Positions 33,644 to 46,400 of a stretch of DNA of 64,000 nucleotides are shown piece by piece. Origin of the DNA: Hirundichthys speculiger. Taxonomy: Eukaryota; Chordata; Actinopteri; Beloniformes; Exocoetidae. The stretch spans positions 186,001 to 250,000 of the forward strand of contig JAGFBZ010000936.1 of the NCBI GenBank assembly GCA_018398805.1, given 5' to 3'. The number at the start of each line of letters is the position of its first letter. Position 1 is the first letter of the stretch. A model generated the notes under the pieces. It was not told where the DNA came from. It did not search any database and was given only the letters and a program-made list of their open reading frames with translations. The position numbers were made by a program, and so were the translations under genes.

Positions 33644-34409
33644 GGTTGCTGCTGGGCATCCTGTAAGGCATCATTTCTCCTTGTCAGTGTTTCAAGCAAA
33701 AGCTTTGTTATTGCTGCTGTCAATTACATAGCAAATATAGAGCAGAGAGGGACTGATTCACATGCAGGTCCCCCCAAGGATATATTTACACTAAACAGCT
33801 AAAAATTACATGATTCTTATTGGCGAAAAAAAAAGAAAAAGAAAACCACCACTGAGTCTCTCATTTAAATACTGCTGAGTATAAACCCACACAAGCAGAC
33901 TTAAGCTCACAGCGGTTCCTCCTGCAACATTAATGTCCTCGTTTATCCCTTTATACACAAATGTCAACCTTTGTCAGCCTTCATCCCTGCCTCACCCTCT
34001 GCCCTCTATAACCGCCCTCCACACCTTCACCAGCTCATTTGTTTCTTTTGCTATCTGCTACTTCTATTTGCTTCCATGCCTTACACCCAATTTATTACTT
34101 CCCTCCTACCAACACAACCCTCCTCTCTTCTGTCTGTATTCCTCTCACTCCTTCACTTATTGTACCCAGCTCACATGCCTCCTCCTTCTCCATCATCCTG
34201 CATAGATATTGCACATTTCTTCTCCATGTCTGTTTTTTCCTCCCCATTCTTTCTGCTTGGGGATCCTCTACTGACATCATCACTCCAACAGTTACCATGG
34301 CTTCAGGGGAAAGAGACAGTAATAACTGTTTTGATCAAACAGGCAGCCTTGGTGTTGTATCGTCATCTCTCATTCAAAAGCAATCTCAAGACAATCTTAG
34401 GAATTACTC

Positions 34410-34415
34410 TTTATT
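34410..34415 (-). terminator. mrpl3: Poly(A) signal for mrpl3
   Basis: On the minus strand AATAAA occurs about 58 bases after the mrpl3 stop codon, giving a very short 3' UTR, which is usual for genes of this kind. Confidence 0.6.
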
Positions 34416-34472
34416 AAAGCGTCCAGATATGGTTAGCATGTTTGGGTACACTACATCTGAGTGAGTCAGCAG

Positions 34473-37400
34473 TTAGGTCAGGGTTAATGATGGCTCTGAG
34501 TGAATGAACAGGTTGTTGTCGTAAAGGTCCTCATCCAAGTCGCCCTCCTCTTCAGTAAAGTAGGTGGGAAAAGGGGGGTTGAGCAGAGTGGAGCCTCTGG
34601 TCGGTAGCTTAGTATCTTTTACCTGCATCACACACATACACAATTACTGGAGTACAAAGGTGAAACAGTTCAGAGACTGAATTTTTTTAATGAACAACTT
34701 TGATACTTTAGCTATGCAAAAAAAAAAAAAAAGAAGAAAAACAAACCAATTTCAAGATGAAGAAGAGAATCAATCACTATACCATCATCCTGTTTAATGA
34801 AAGACGTCGTATTGATTTACATAAGCTGCAAGTATGGCCTAAAAAAACTGAATGAAAAACTTTATCTTAATTAGAATTGCCAATTTGCAATTATATTACC
34901 CCATTTGAATATTCTGGTTTTCTGACCTGCCGATTCCTGTTTTCTTTAAAAGAACAGCTATCAACTGCAGGTGTAACATAATCAACCAGTGAATTAAATT
35001 AACGGGTGGACGAATCCTATTTCAGGTAATAACTGGTCAGACCTGAAGGTATTTTGCATTTGTTTCTATTGAGTAATACAAATCACCTTTTAAGAAACTC
35101 AAAAAAGAAACCTTTTCAAGTGGAAAGAAACAAAAACAACACAAACTCCCTTCTTTTGAATCTATAGAGAGCAGATTTTGGAACATTCAGTCATCAATTT
35201 GTAGGAACTTATAATGAGGTGGAAGCAAACCCGAAGAAGACCTCCCAGCACAAACAGTCTTTTTTATACACTTTCTGTACACCTACACAGTCCAAATGAC
35301 TTCTGTTTGTTTGTAAGGACCCTATCCACGCTGTCACTTAAGCGGAATAATATTTTTGAGTCTTGTCTGAGGTTTAAAACAAAACAACAATTACATTTTA
35401 AGGTATGTTGATCTCCCCAAGTGTCAACATTAAGCTGCCATTTTGCTGCAAACACATATTCTGTTGTCATTTAAAACTCGATTCACATTTAGTTCCTAAT
35501 GAAGAGTCACACTCCCGAGAGAGTTTTCCCCAACCTTAGAGTTGACTTAAGAGGAATTTTAACTTAAGCAAGTAAAGAAGAAAGAAAAAGAGCAAGAAAG
35601 AAAAAGAAAGATCAAATCTGAAGAAAAAAAAAATCTAAAATATCCAATAAAATTGCAAGAACATCTCTGAATGGTGATTCTTAGGCTGGCTTTTGTAGTC
35701 TACACAAACAATGAGCCAGTTATGCTGCTCTTTATGGAGACAGACAACAAATGTGCTCAAGGGAAAGGCACCTATTGATAACATATTTTCAAGTGAAATC
35801 CTTAGTGAATAAAAGGGCAGAAGAACTGACGGTGATGCTGAGACAGGGTCATTTCAAAGTTGCTCTGTGTGATTTATGGTGTTAAAGACACCGCGCAGGG
35901 AGGAAGCTGCTGCTGTCACAGTGATGTTTTCTGCTTAACCACTTTATATTCATGCAATAAATATGCAAATGCCAATTAGATGGTAATCTGTGTGAGAAAT
36001 TAGGAAGTAAAGAGAAATTCAGTTGCGGAGTGTTCAGTTTGAAGTGATCAATTTGACTGAGACAGACGTGACAGGTGGACATTTGTTTCATGTGTTCCCA
36101 CATAAATCACATGCATTTTCCCCTGGTCATATCATACCTAAAGGAGATCCTGATTCCATCATAAGAACTACTTGGCCAAATAATTAATTGTTAAAAAATG
36201 GTCAACAAAGAAATTATTTAAAAACAGTTATTAGTTAGCTATTCTTTTAGTTGTAATAAATAAACCACAATGGCTCCTCATTCTCATATGGACATCGGTG
36301 TGCCTCACATAACAAGCAAAAATGAACAAACCTTATTAAGTTACATGTGCAGCCTTTGGGACAATGCAATACATAAAGATTAAACAGATGTGTGTTTGTG
36401 TGTGTGTGTGTGTGTGAGGCTGAGATGGGAAAAGTGCAAACAGCATTTGTATTCATTATTTCTTGTCTCCAAAGCAAATAATAACCCACCTGTATGCAAC
36501 ACATACACACTCATGAGACACGCAAAACATGCTGAGCGTGGAGATGGATGCTGGGGATATTACTAACATCATTAAGTTCCACACTCCCATTCTCACACAC
36601 ACACACACAAAAAAAAAAAAACACAGACACACACAATGCTGATCCAGCACAGTGTCAATGAAGATGAATCGCACTATCTTGCAGGTGTGACAGAGTTTCA
36701 CAGGCACAAGGTCACTTGTCGCAGTCAGAGCACTAAATATGCTGGAGTTGACCGTCAACTTTGCACTTGTGATTTCAGTGTATGTGATTATTTTTACCTT
36801 CAGTACACAGTTCCTGTGACCAGGGACAGAGCCGTGAACATACAGCACATTATTCTTGGTATTGACTCTCCATATCTGGAAAACATAAACAGAGACAGAG
36901 CAGGTAAAAAAAAATATAAAGTAAAAGGAGGACGATCAAGTTTAAAAGCAATAATGCGTGCGTTTGTATCTGTGTCTACCTTCAGGCCGTAAGCTGTGAC
37001 ATAGGTGTTGCCCATTCTGCCAGGCATCTTCTTCCCCTTGAAAACTTTTGCTGGATCCTAAATGGAGATGTTGAACATGACACACTCATTCAGATGGATT
37101 ATGGGAAGCCGCCTGCTCATGTCGGGCTTGGATCTGTGGATGTGTGTAAACACCGTACCCCTCCTGGTCCGGAAGCTCCTGGTCTGCGATGAGTTTTGGT
37201 TTGACCGTGGCTGGCTGGCTGACCTTTGAATCCCCATCGCTTCATTACACCTTGAAAACCCTTACCGATGCTGCACAAAATCACAAAAAATGTGCATATA
37301 CACCCCACTCATTCTCAAAAACCATTTATAATAGTTTGTTACTTCACTGGAAAGTTTAATAAAGAAAGAGATTTAGAGTCTCTTGTGAACTCGGATACAA

Positions 37401-40400
37401 ATCTACTTATAAAACATTATGCTTGCGCAGAGAGAAGGGAAGAAAGTCAAAAATAACACCTGAGGGAAATGAAGAAAAAAATGTAAAAAAAAGAAAAAAA
37501 AAAGAAGGTAAACCTGGCAAAAGAGAACTTACGATTTAGCTGTAACATCCACATACTGGCCTGGACGGAAATGTGCTGCATATAGAGGAGTACCTTAACA
37601 CACACATAAAACAAAACAAGACAGCATCATAAAACCAGTGCAAGAGTTAAAACCAGATCATTTCATTCTTGGGTGTTTTATAGAAAGTGCATTAAATTAG
37701 ATTGTTTTTTTCTAAACCTGGCTTGATGATGGCATTGTCAGACACTTTAAAGGTTGTGACTTTCTGTTTTGGAGGCACGCCTGCTTCTCTGAACATCTCC
37801 ATTTCCTGTTCGGACCTCTGTCAGTCATCATGATGAAAAAAAAAAGAAAGAGGTTGATGGATGGCAGAAAAGGAGTAAAAGCAGTGAGCAACAGTTAGAC
37901 TAAGGCATTTTAAAATAAACCACGGGTCTGTTATAAATGTATCTGAGCCAAAAATCACACTTGCAGGGATGCACACACTTTCTTGGCAGTGAGTGTCTGT
38001 GACATTTGCTTTCACTTCACCCGCTCGCATCTCAGCATCACTAGTTGCTCCAAACTCTCCCTCTTCCCTTCTGCTGACTGATTTTCAGCCTGCCAAACCT
38101 TCTCTCTCCAACAAACTCTGCCTCTGACTGAAGAGTGACGTGGCTGTGTGAGAGGAGTTCAGAACAACTCGACAAGTGAAATCCTGACAGCGATCAGTCA
38201 AGCATCTATCAAGACTCAATGAATAAATTACACTTTGATTTATTGATTCTTGCTTCACAGTTTTTTTTTGTGTGTGTGTTAGAAATATAGATACCTTCCT
38301 CATACATATTAACATCAATTCTTGCTGATAAGGTCCTCTTTAAAAAACATCCTTTACCTTTTTTTCGAGGAGGGAGGGTACATCACGGTTTATGTTCGCA
38401 TATTATATTGCCATGTCTCCATAGTTTTCAATTATTTGTATACGCAGGTTTTGGGGGATTTGAAGCAGTAATGGATTCTTAACATTTACTATAAGAATGG
38501 AAACTATTTTATAAAATGAAGTATGCTTGTCTTTTGTGGCCGAGCGTATAAGCTATAAAAATCCCCTGAATTCAGTTCATTCATACATCTAAAACAGGTG
38601 AGCTGCTTTAACTGCTCAGGGGGAAAAAGGAAAAAGAAAAAGATAGTTGGTTATGTATCACATCAACAATTTTGTGTGTTTTTTTTTTTTTTTTATTTTT
38701 TATTTTTTAGCCCTGTCAGAGCTGTGCACAGTCAGTGAATGCTTTAAAACAGTAAGCAGCTGACTTTAGGTTGTACTATAACCCAAAATGTGAAGTGAAT
38801 ACGCTCTGACTCAGTTGTTGTTTTGGTTTTTTTTTTGGTTGGAAAAAAATCATATATCACGATATGGACTATTTTATATCACGATAACGATATATATCAC
38901 GATATACCATAATAAAGTATGTTTTCAGTTATTCTCTGAAAAGTTTGACAAAATTTAATTGCTTACTTTTCAACTTTATTTGAAAGGACATTTAGCTGAA
39001 CTGTCACAAATATACATTTTAGTGCAGCAAAAAACAGGTAGGTACAGAGGTACAGTAGCTTTCACATTTTTTTTAAAAGTGCACAACAGTTTCTGAAGAA
39101 AAACACATTTTTGCACTGAAGTTCAGCTTAAAAAATAAACACTAATTATGTTTCAACTTTCTGAAATCTGGTAAACTTGTAGTGCAAAGTTTGCCCAATA
39201 TAAAGTGTCTAAAGTAAACATCAGGGTTGAAGAGAACTCTGTTTAAGGCATTAACCATGAATAAAAGTGCAAACATAAAAGGCTACTTTGTAAAAGTAGA
39301 TATGATTCTATCAAATTCATCGTTGCAGGTTATTTAATTACATAATTGCTGTAATAATTGATAAAATTAGGTTAGAAACGATAGAAATGATAGAAGAGAA
39401 ATGGCACGATATGAACTTTTATATTGTCCCCACGGTATATATTGTCATATTGCCCAGCACTACTGTTAACTCATAAATTAGAGGGGGAGTGCCCCCAACT
39501 GCCAACCATTTTTTAAATGGTAATACATTCAATGCAAAATTATTATGCACCCGTCAGTCCTAAATTACTCATCAACATTCGTTATTATTAATTCAATGTT
39601 TGTGCATCCATCCCTGCTCATTCGGGTTTGGGTCACAGGAGCAGCAGCCTCAGTAGAAAGGTTCAGACTTCAATCTCCCCAGCTACGTCCAGTTCTGGGA
39701 GGATAATGAGGCCTCCTCTGGCTGGCCAGGCAATATAATCTATCTAGCCCATCTCAGGTCTGCCTCGGCCCCTCGCCCAGTTAGACATGCCTGAAAAACC
39801 TCGACATACAGGCATCCAGGAGGCAACCTAATATCATGGCTGAACCACCTCAGTTGACTTCTCTTGATAAGAAGGAGCACCGACTCAATTCCAAGTCTCT
39901 CCCAGGTAACTAAACTTCTCACCCAATCTCTAAGGGAAAGTCCAGCAACCCTGTAGTGGAAACTCATTTCAGTCACTTGTACACGCAATCTCATTCTTTC
40001 GGTCACTGCCCACAGTTTGTGACCATAGATGAGAGCAGGAGCATAGGTCGATCAGTAAACAGAGGGTCTTGCCCTTGTTTCAGCTCTCTTCCAACTTTAA
40101 AATATTAATAAACATGCCAATTGATTTATTTTTTGTATACAGGTGACATACAAAGCAAAGCAAATCTTACAAAATCACATCGATTACAAATGTAATTTCA
40201 TAGAAGCTGTCAGCTTTTCAACATGGTCATGCTAGCACTTTAGTCTCACAATGTCCCATAGTTTACTACAGGTTTGGGCACATAATCAACTCAAAGTTCA
40301 GTTACTAAAAGCAGGGATTTCATCAAGACTTTGCAGCCAAAAGCAGAACATTTGATGTGCTTTGTTCATGGCTGAGATATTTTCTGTAAGGATAAGTGCA

Positions 40401-43400
40401 TGAAATAGCAGATTCTGAAGGAGAAGCTCATTCCTTGTTGGCATGCCAAACAAGCTGTTTGGCAGGGATTATACAAATGTGAGACAAGGCAATAAGAGAA
40501 AAAAAGAAGAAAAATTCCTGGATTAGGAACAAGCAAGTTGAGGAGCAAGCATTCTGTCAAGGACTTTTGGTTTTAGAACACACTTAGAACAGTAAAGGAC
40601 TACAACAGCACTGTAAGGGCTCTCCATAGTTTGTGTGAACTCGGCATAAATGTTTGTAAAACTCAGCATAAATGAAATAATATTTTTGGTCACCATTTAA
40701 ATAAAAAAAAAAATCTGAATTAATGTATGAAAGTAATCCATTCAAATTTTCTGTGATTACATGTTCTTGTTTCGTGAAAGCTCAACTAATGTTATATTCT
40801 TTAAAGTCAAGTCCTAAGCTTGACTTTAAAACAAAAGGAAACATAAAAGCTTAACCTACAGCAGTGGTTCTCAATTATTTTCTTCTGCGCCCTCCCCTAG
40901 GAAGAAGGACACATTTTGCGCCCCCCCTATAAAAAAACCCGACACAATATTGCTAATACTCCCTGCGCCACTGTCGCCTACTGGAGTATATGTGCTATTA
41001 CACTATTTCAGTACAGCTAAAAAAAAAAAACATGTTTCATGTTACTGCTAAGATAGAAATCTAACTTTTTAAGGATTTGCTGTTACTTACCTGGAATGGT
41101 GATACATTTTTCCCACCTACAATGAGAGCAGCAGAGTGTCCATCATAATCTTCTTTGGACAGGTATTTTATTACATGACAGTCTTGCACCTGTGGAAGAA
41201 AACAATATGACATTAATCATCATCATTTTTCATTATCATTTTATTTGTTTGAGTAGAGAATGTGAAATTACCAACAAAAAGACAAAACAATAAATTAAAA
41301 TTACAATTAACACAAGTCACTGTATCGGCTCAAGAAGGAGTAGGAGGAAGAAAACCTATTTAATCCCACCCCTTTCTTCCAAATTAACATAAATTACATA
41401 GCTGCTTCCTGTCAATTTGATTTAAAATTGAAAAGAAGCAAAGAAACAAACATACGTGGCACACACCAACAATAGTGATACAGAGCCATGAGTGTAAGAT
41501 GACTTTACGGTTGAGTCCCAATCACTCTGTCTATAAAGTGACTTAAACTTATGAATATTTTGGCATTGCTCTAGTTTGAAGTCCAGGCCTTTTTGAAATT
41601 TTGTTTTTATGGTTTTATGTGGGCTTTCCATGTTAATTTACTGTCTATTATCACTCCTAAAAATTCATTCTCAGCAACATTTTCAATTTGAGCACCATCT
41701 ATGCTTATTTGTAAATTAGAGTTGGACTTATATTTGCCAAATATCATTGCTTTTGTTTTATTCAAATTTAATGATAATTTGTTTCTGTCCATCCATTTTT
41801 TTTATTTCACTTAGTTCGTCGTTTACAGTATTTACAGTATAAGTTCATTATAGTTGTCACTGCTATAGAAGATACTGTATTTGTATCATCAGTAAAAATA
41901 TCAGTTTTAGTGATTTAACAACAATAATCAGAATAATCAGAATAATTTGCTTTTTGCTCCAAATGTAACAATCATTATGGCCAAACAGTTCAATTTCATG
42001 TCTCCAAAAATTAAGGTCTTTATCTCTAATGTGTCTTTTCTATGTTGCTTTTGGAGTAATGGCTTCTTCCTCGCCGAGCGGCCTGTCATCCCATGTCAAT
42101 ACAAGACTCGTCTCGTCTGTGAATGACAGTCTGTTATGTTGTCAATTAACCTATCAGAAGCTTCCAAAGCCATGACATCATCATCTGCACTTTCCCAGAT
42201 TGTTTCAACACACAGTAGTCCAATGTATATAAACCAAAAAATTCTTAAAAGATTATCTCTTATCATTCTGGCATTTTGCAGACAGAATAATTTTGATGAC
42301 TCCTAACTGAACTAAAACAGGAAAAAAGGTTTTGTCTGATTTATCGTCAGACAGTGAGGGAAAAAAAAAGGTTTTGTCCTTTTATACAGTGTACATAAAC
42401 TTCTGGCTTCATGTATATACGAACATTTATGAATTACATACATACTTAACAGTTACATATTCTGACCAATATACCCTCGATAAGATCTTGCACTTTTAAC
42501 ATCAGGCTTTTGAAGCTATACACTGGAAATTGTAAACTCAATGCTCTCTGTCGCAAAGTTTAAGCCATCCTTTAAACTACTGATGTATGTCCCACCAGCT
42601 ACACAGAATAAATCTCTGCTCTAATGAGGCCTGGTAGTGCCCAGGTGTCTGACTGAACAGATTGCAGGAATCTGGTAGAAGTTGTTTGAGACATATTTCA
42701 AGGATTTTCAGTCCCACCTTCCAAAAATACAGTCCAGCAGAAAATTCTAACAGAGCACGAAGAAATGCACCTTCTTCTTTGTAACATTTCCAGTATTTAT
42801 TATCTTCAGTTAAGTCCATTCTCAATATTGACAGCTCCGACTGTTAACATTTTACAGAAGGTGAATATCAGAAAAAGATGGCTGCATGGAAACAGATGTG
42901 TGCATCTGTGTCTTACCTGTAACATGGTCACCACATGTCTTTCTCCCGCTTTTGTCCAGATGGGAGCCATCCCCAATTTGACAGCAACTAAGCCGACCCT
43001 TCGACTCCCTGAGAAGAGAACAGATAAATGGGTGCTACATAAGCAAACCAAGCAGAAGAGTGGACCCCAGAAGGACACTGCTCTTCAGATATCAAAGCTC
43101 TTACCCTCTGTCCACTCATGCCGCGGCCAAGGCTCATCTTTGAGTGGGTTGAGCTTTTCAGCTGTCTGTCTTCTGTATTCTTCTGCCGCGCTGTTTCTCA
43201 TGTACTTCTGGTTGTCCTCTGTGAGGTGTTCTTCAAACCATGTTGTGGTCTTTACAGTTCTTATGCAGCCCAGCCATTGAACAGGGCTGAAAGAGACAGA
43301 GAGAGAGAGAAGAATTGGGTGAAGCTGTTCCTAATCAACATTTAATCATTATTGCAGATACATTGTAAATGTATGCATAATAGTTTCACAGCTGCAACTA

Positions 43401-46400
43401 TGTACATGACCATCCAGGCCCATACAATAGTTGTCCTCCTGTGCACAACCATATTAGTCCAGTCCTGAGATCTCTGGCTTCCTGTCCCTCAGAGAATAGA
43501 CTTTAAAACAGCTCTACTTGTGTTCAAGTCTCTTCATGGCCCCAAAGTCCAAATCTCTGACATGTTAGATCCATATGAACCAACCTGGACTCTGAGAACC
43601 TCAGGTAGTGGTCTCCTGCTGGTGTCCAGAGTCAGAACTAAACAAGGTGAAGCTGCATTTCAGTTTTACTCTCCTAAAATCTGAAACAGTCTTCCAGAAG
43701 ATGTGAGACAGACCTGAACTCTGACAATAGTTCAGATCCAGACTGAAAACAGTTCTGTTTAGATGTGCATATGACAACTGAAAAGGTTTTATCTGCACTC
43801 TTCATTTTTAATTTAATTTATTAATGAATATTGTTATGCTTGTATGATTTATGGAATTACTATTTGACTTCTTGTGATTTTTTTTCTTGTGATTTTATGC
43901 ATCTGTCAAGCACTTTGAATTGCCTTGTGTACGAAATTTTGCTCTACAAATAAACTTGCCTTACATGTTTGCAGTAGCAGTGTAATGAAATGCAGACTTT
44001 AAGCTGAGTCCGCAGTCAAAGCCTGCAGCACTAGACTGTCATTAAGTTTAATCTATTTGTTATCTTCCATTAATGGTCATACAAAAGATACATAGTAACC
44101 CAAAATCATGAAGCAAATATCTGCGACTACGTCACTGTTCCTTATAGTTTTCTGTGTTGCCTATCCACTTTAGACCACAACAACTACATTAACAACCTGA
44201 AAAATGTTCTGCACCAGACCAAAGATTTTCCATTTTTGAGGGTTAAACTCTGTTTGGATGCCAGACATAATCACAACAAAAATTCCAAGCTTTAAAATGT
44301 AACTGCAATAATGTTGGACGGAGCCTAAAAGTACTTGTTTTTTCTACTGTAGGGACCAAAATGGATTGTAATTTCAAGTCAATGAAAATATTAAGGAAAA
44401 ATTCTCTCATGAACTCTCCCCATGGGCAAAAAAAGTAATGTTCTAAACATGTCGGAGGTAGCCTGGCCAGCTATTCTAATTATTTTCCTCTTGGATAGAA
44501 AGAAATTAGTCTGATTCCTCTGGATTTAGCTTTGATTTCCGGAGGCAGTATCAACAAATGCAGAAGAAACTACCTCTGGGAAGGAGAAGGAGCTGTTACC
44601 TATGCTTTTCTTCTTATACTAGGAATAATAAAAAAAAAAAATTGCCACCAGAGCACCTTAGAGCCTGAGGAAGGTCAGAAAATTCAAGCAGCTCTGACAA
44701 ATCAAGAGGACAGAAACCATTTGAGACTTTCATAAACGATAAGGATCTTAAAATCAATCCTGAAGGAAACAAGTAGCCAATGCAGTAACTTTCATGATGC
44801 AAGGTGTTACAGACAATTCTACACCCATCCTGGTTGTTTTGAATAGTGGCTCTTGGACCCTCCTGTATGAATCATCACATAAAACCTGTTCTCATCCTGT
44901 TGTAATTACTTTGGTACATTTTGTACTGGTGGATATAGCTGTGAATATGAGGGGTGCCAAACCCACTTTAATCAAATCAAATCAAATCAAATTAAACTTT
45001 AATGAAACAGATATTTTTGCAAAGTGAATGGCTATGGCTGGCCAGGCTAAGCAAGTGAAAAGTACAGAAGCAGGTAAAATGAGACAGAGCCGGCCTGAGA
45101 AAATGCACTAATGTACCAGATTTTAGTTCTTTCAACTTTTTTTTCAACTTTCAAACTTGGCTGGGCTGCCCAGGCATATTAATAGCCAACAAGTAGGGGT
45201 GTGAATCTTTCACTCACAAAACGATCCAATTCAAATCTCAATTCACAGGCTACGATCCGATTCAGGGACGATTCATAAAAAAATAGTAAACGATTCGATA
45301 TGGATGTTTCGATACGGTTCGGTTCAGTTCGATTCAATAAAAATTGACAATTTAACCCCAACTACTTATTTTGCTTTATTACTGAGAAGAAAAAGAGAAA
45401 CACAAATTTAATTTCAACATAGTATTCTTTTGTTTATTGAATGTCCAAGAGACAGTACACCAGGCCTACTGAACATAAATTCAGACAACATAAACTTAAG
45501 CCTTTACAACATACCGGGGGGGATAATTGACATTACATAATGAAACGCAAAACTCGCAATCTGGTGTGCCTCACTTCACAGGTTTGCAAAACTCTGCTCA
45601 TACTTAAAATCCAATTCTTCTTCTTTCCCTCAAGGAACACAAAATAAATTTTAAATGGCACATCGTTTAATTATTCCTGCTAATGTGAGAATGGCAATGC
45701 AACAATGGCAGGTATGGGTTGCTGGACCTCAGGAAAACCGATTCGCGGCCGTAAATATGGGACACCGGACCGTTCGTAGTGCATTTTTACAGATCCAGTT
45801 CTCCACTGACCGATGCACTCGGATCTCATACGTCACAAACCGATAACTGATTCAAATTGGTTTATCTTTACACCCCTACCAACAAGGTATGAATACAATG
45901 AAAAACAGAATTAACTGCACCCACAAACCTATGGAAAATGTAATTACCAAATCCATAACACCACATTCTATGAAACTAAAAAATATTTAAAATATAAATT
46001 GGTAAAAAACAAAATGAATATGTCAATGTTTGTCTTTCAATTAAATTCATAACCAAGAAATGTCATATTGCCGTAAAACAAAAAACTTCTGGGCATTGTC
46101 ATAATAATGTATATCAAAATACTGGAAAGGTATTTAAAAGTCATATCTTTATTAGAGATTTTCCAATACAATTTTTCCCTCCTGATACCGATTCCAATTC
46201 TTGAGCTGCGGGTATCAACTGCGCATTCAAATATGTTATTTAAAAAAAAAAAATTCACCTTGCCTGACTGTAATGTAATTATCACTGTTGTAAAACATGA
46301 ATTAATACAGCAAACCCAAGCCATTTACATCTATATTTATTTCCAAATAGAACAGTTTAAAAAAGTATTGCAAAATTAAAAAGTATTTCTTATTGTTGGT

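Noticed and set aside
37154..37159. Alternative mrpl3 exon 7 donor at the second GT (exon ending at 37154)
   Set aside because: It leaves phase 2 and breaks the [13 protein letters not shown] reading of the next exon. The donor after GPGG keeps phase 0.
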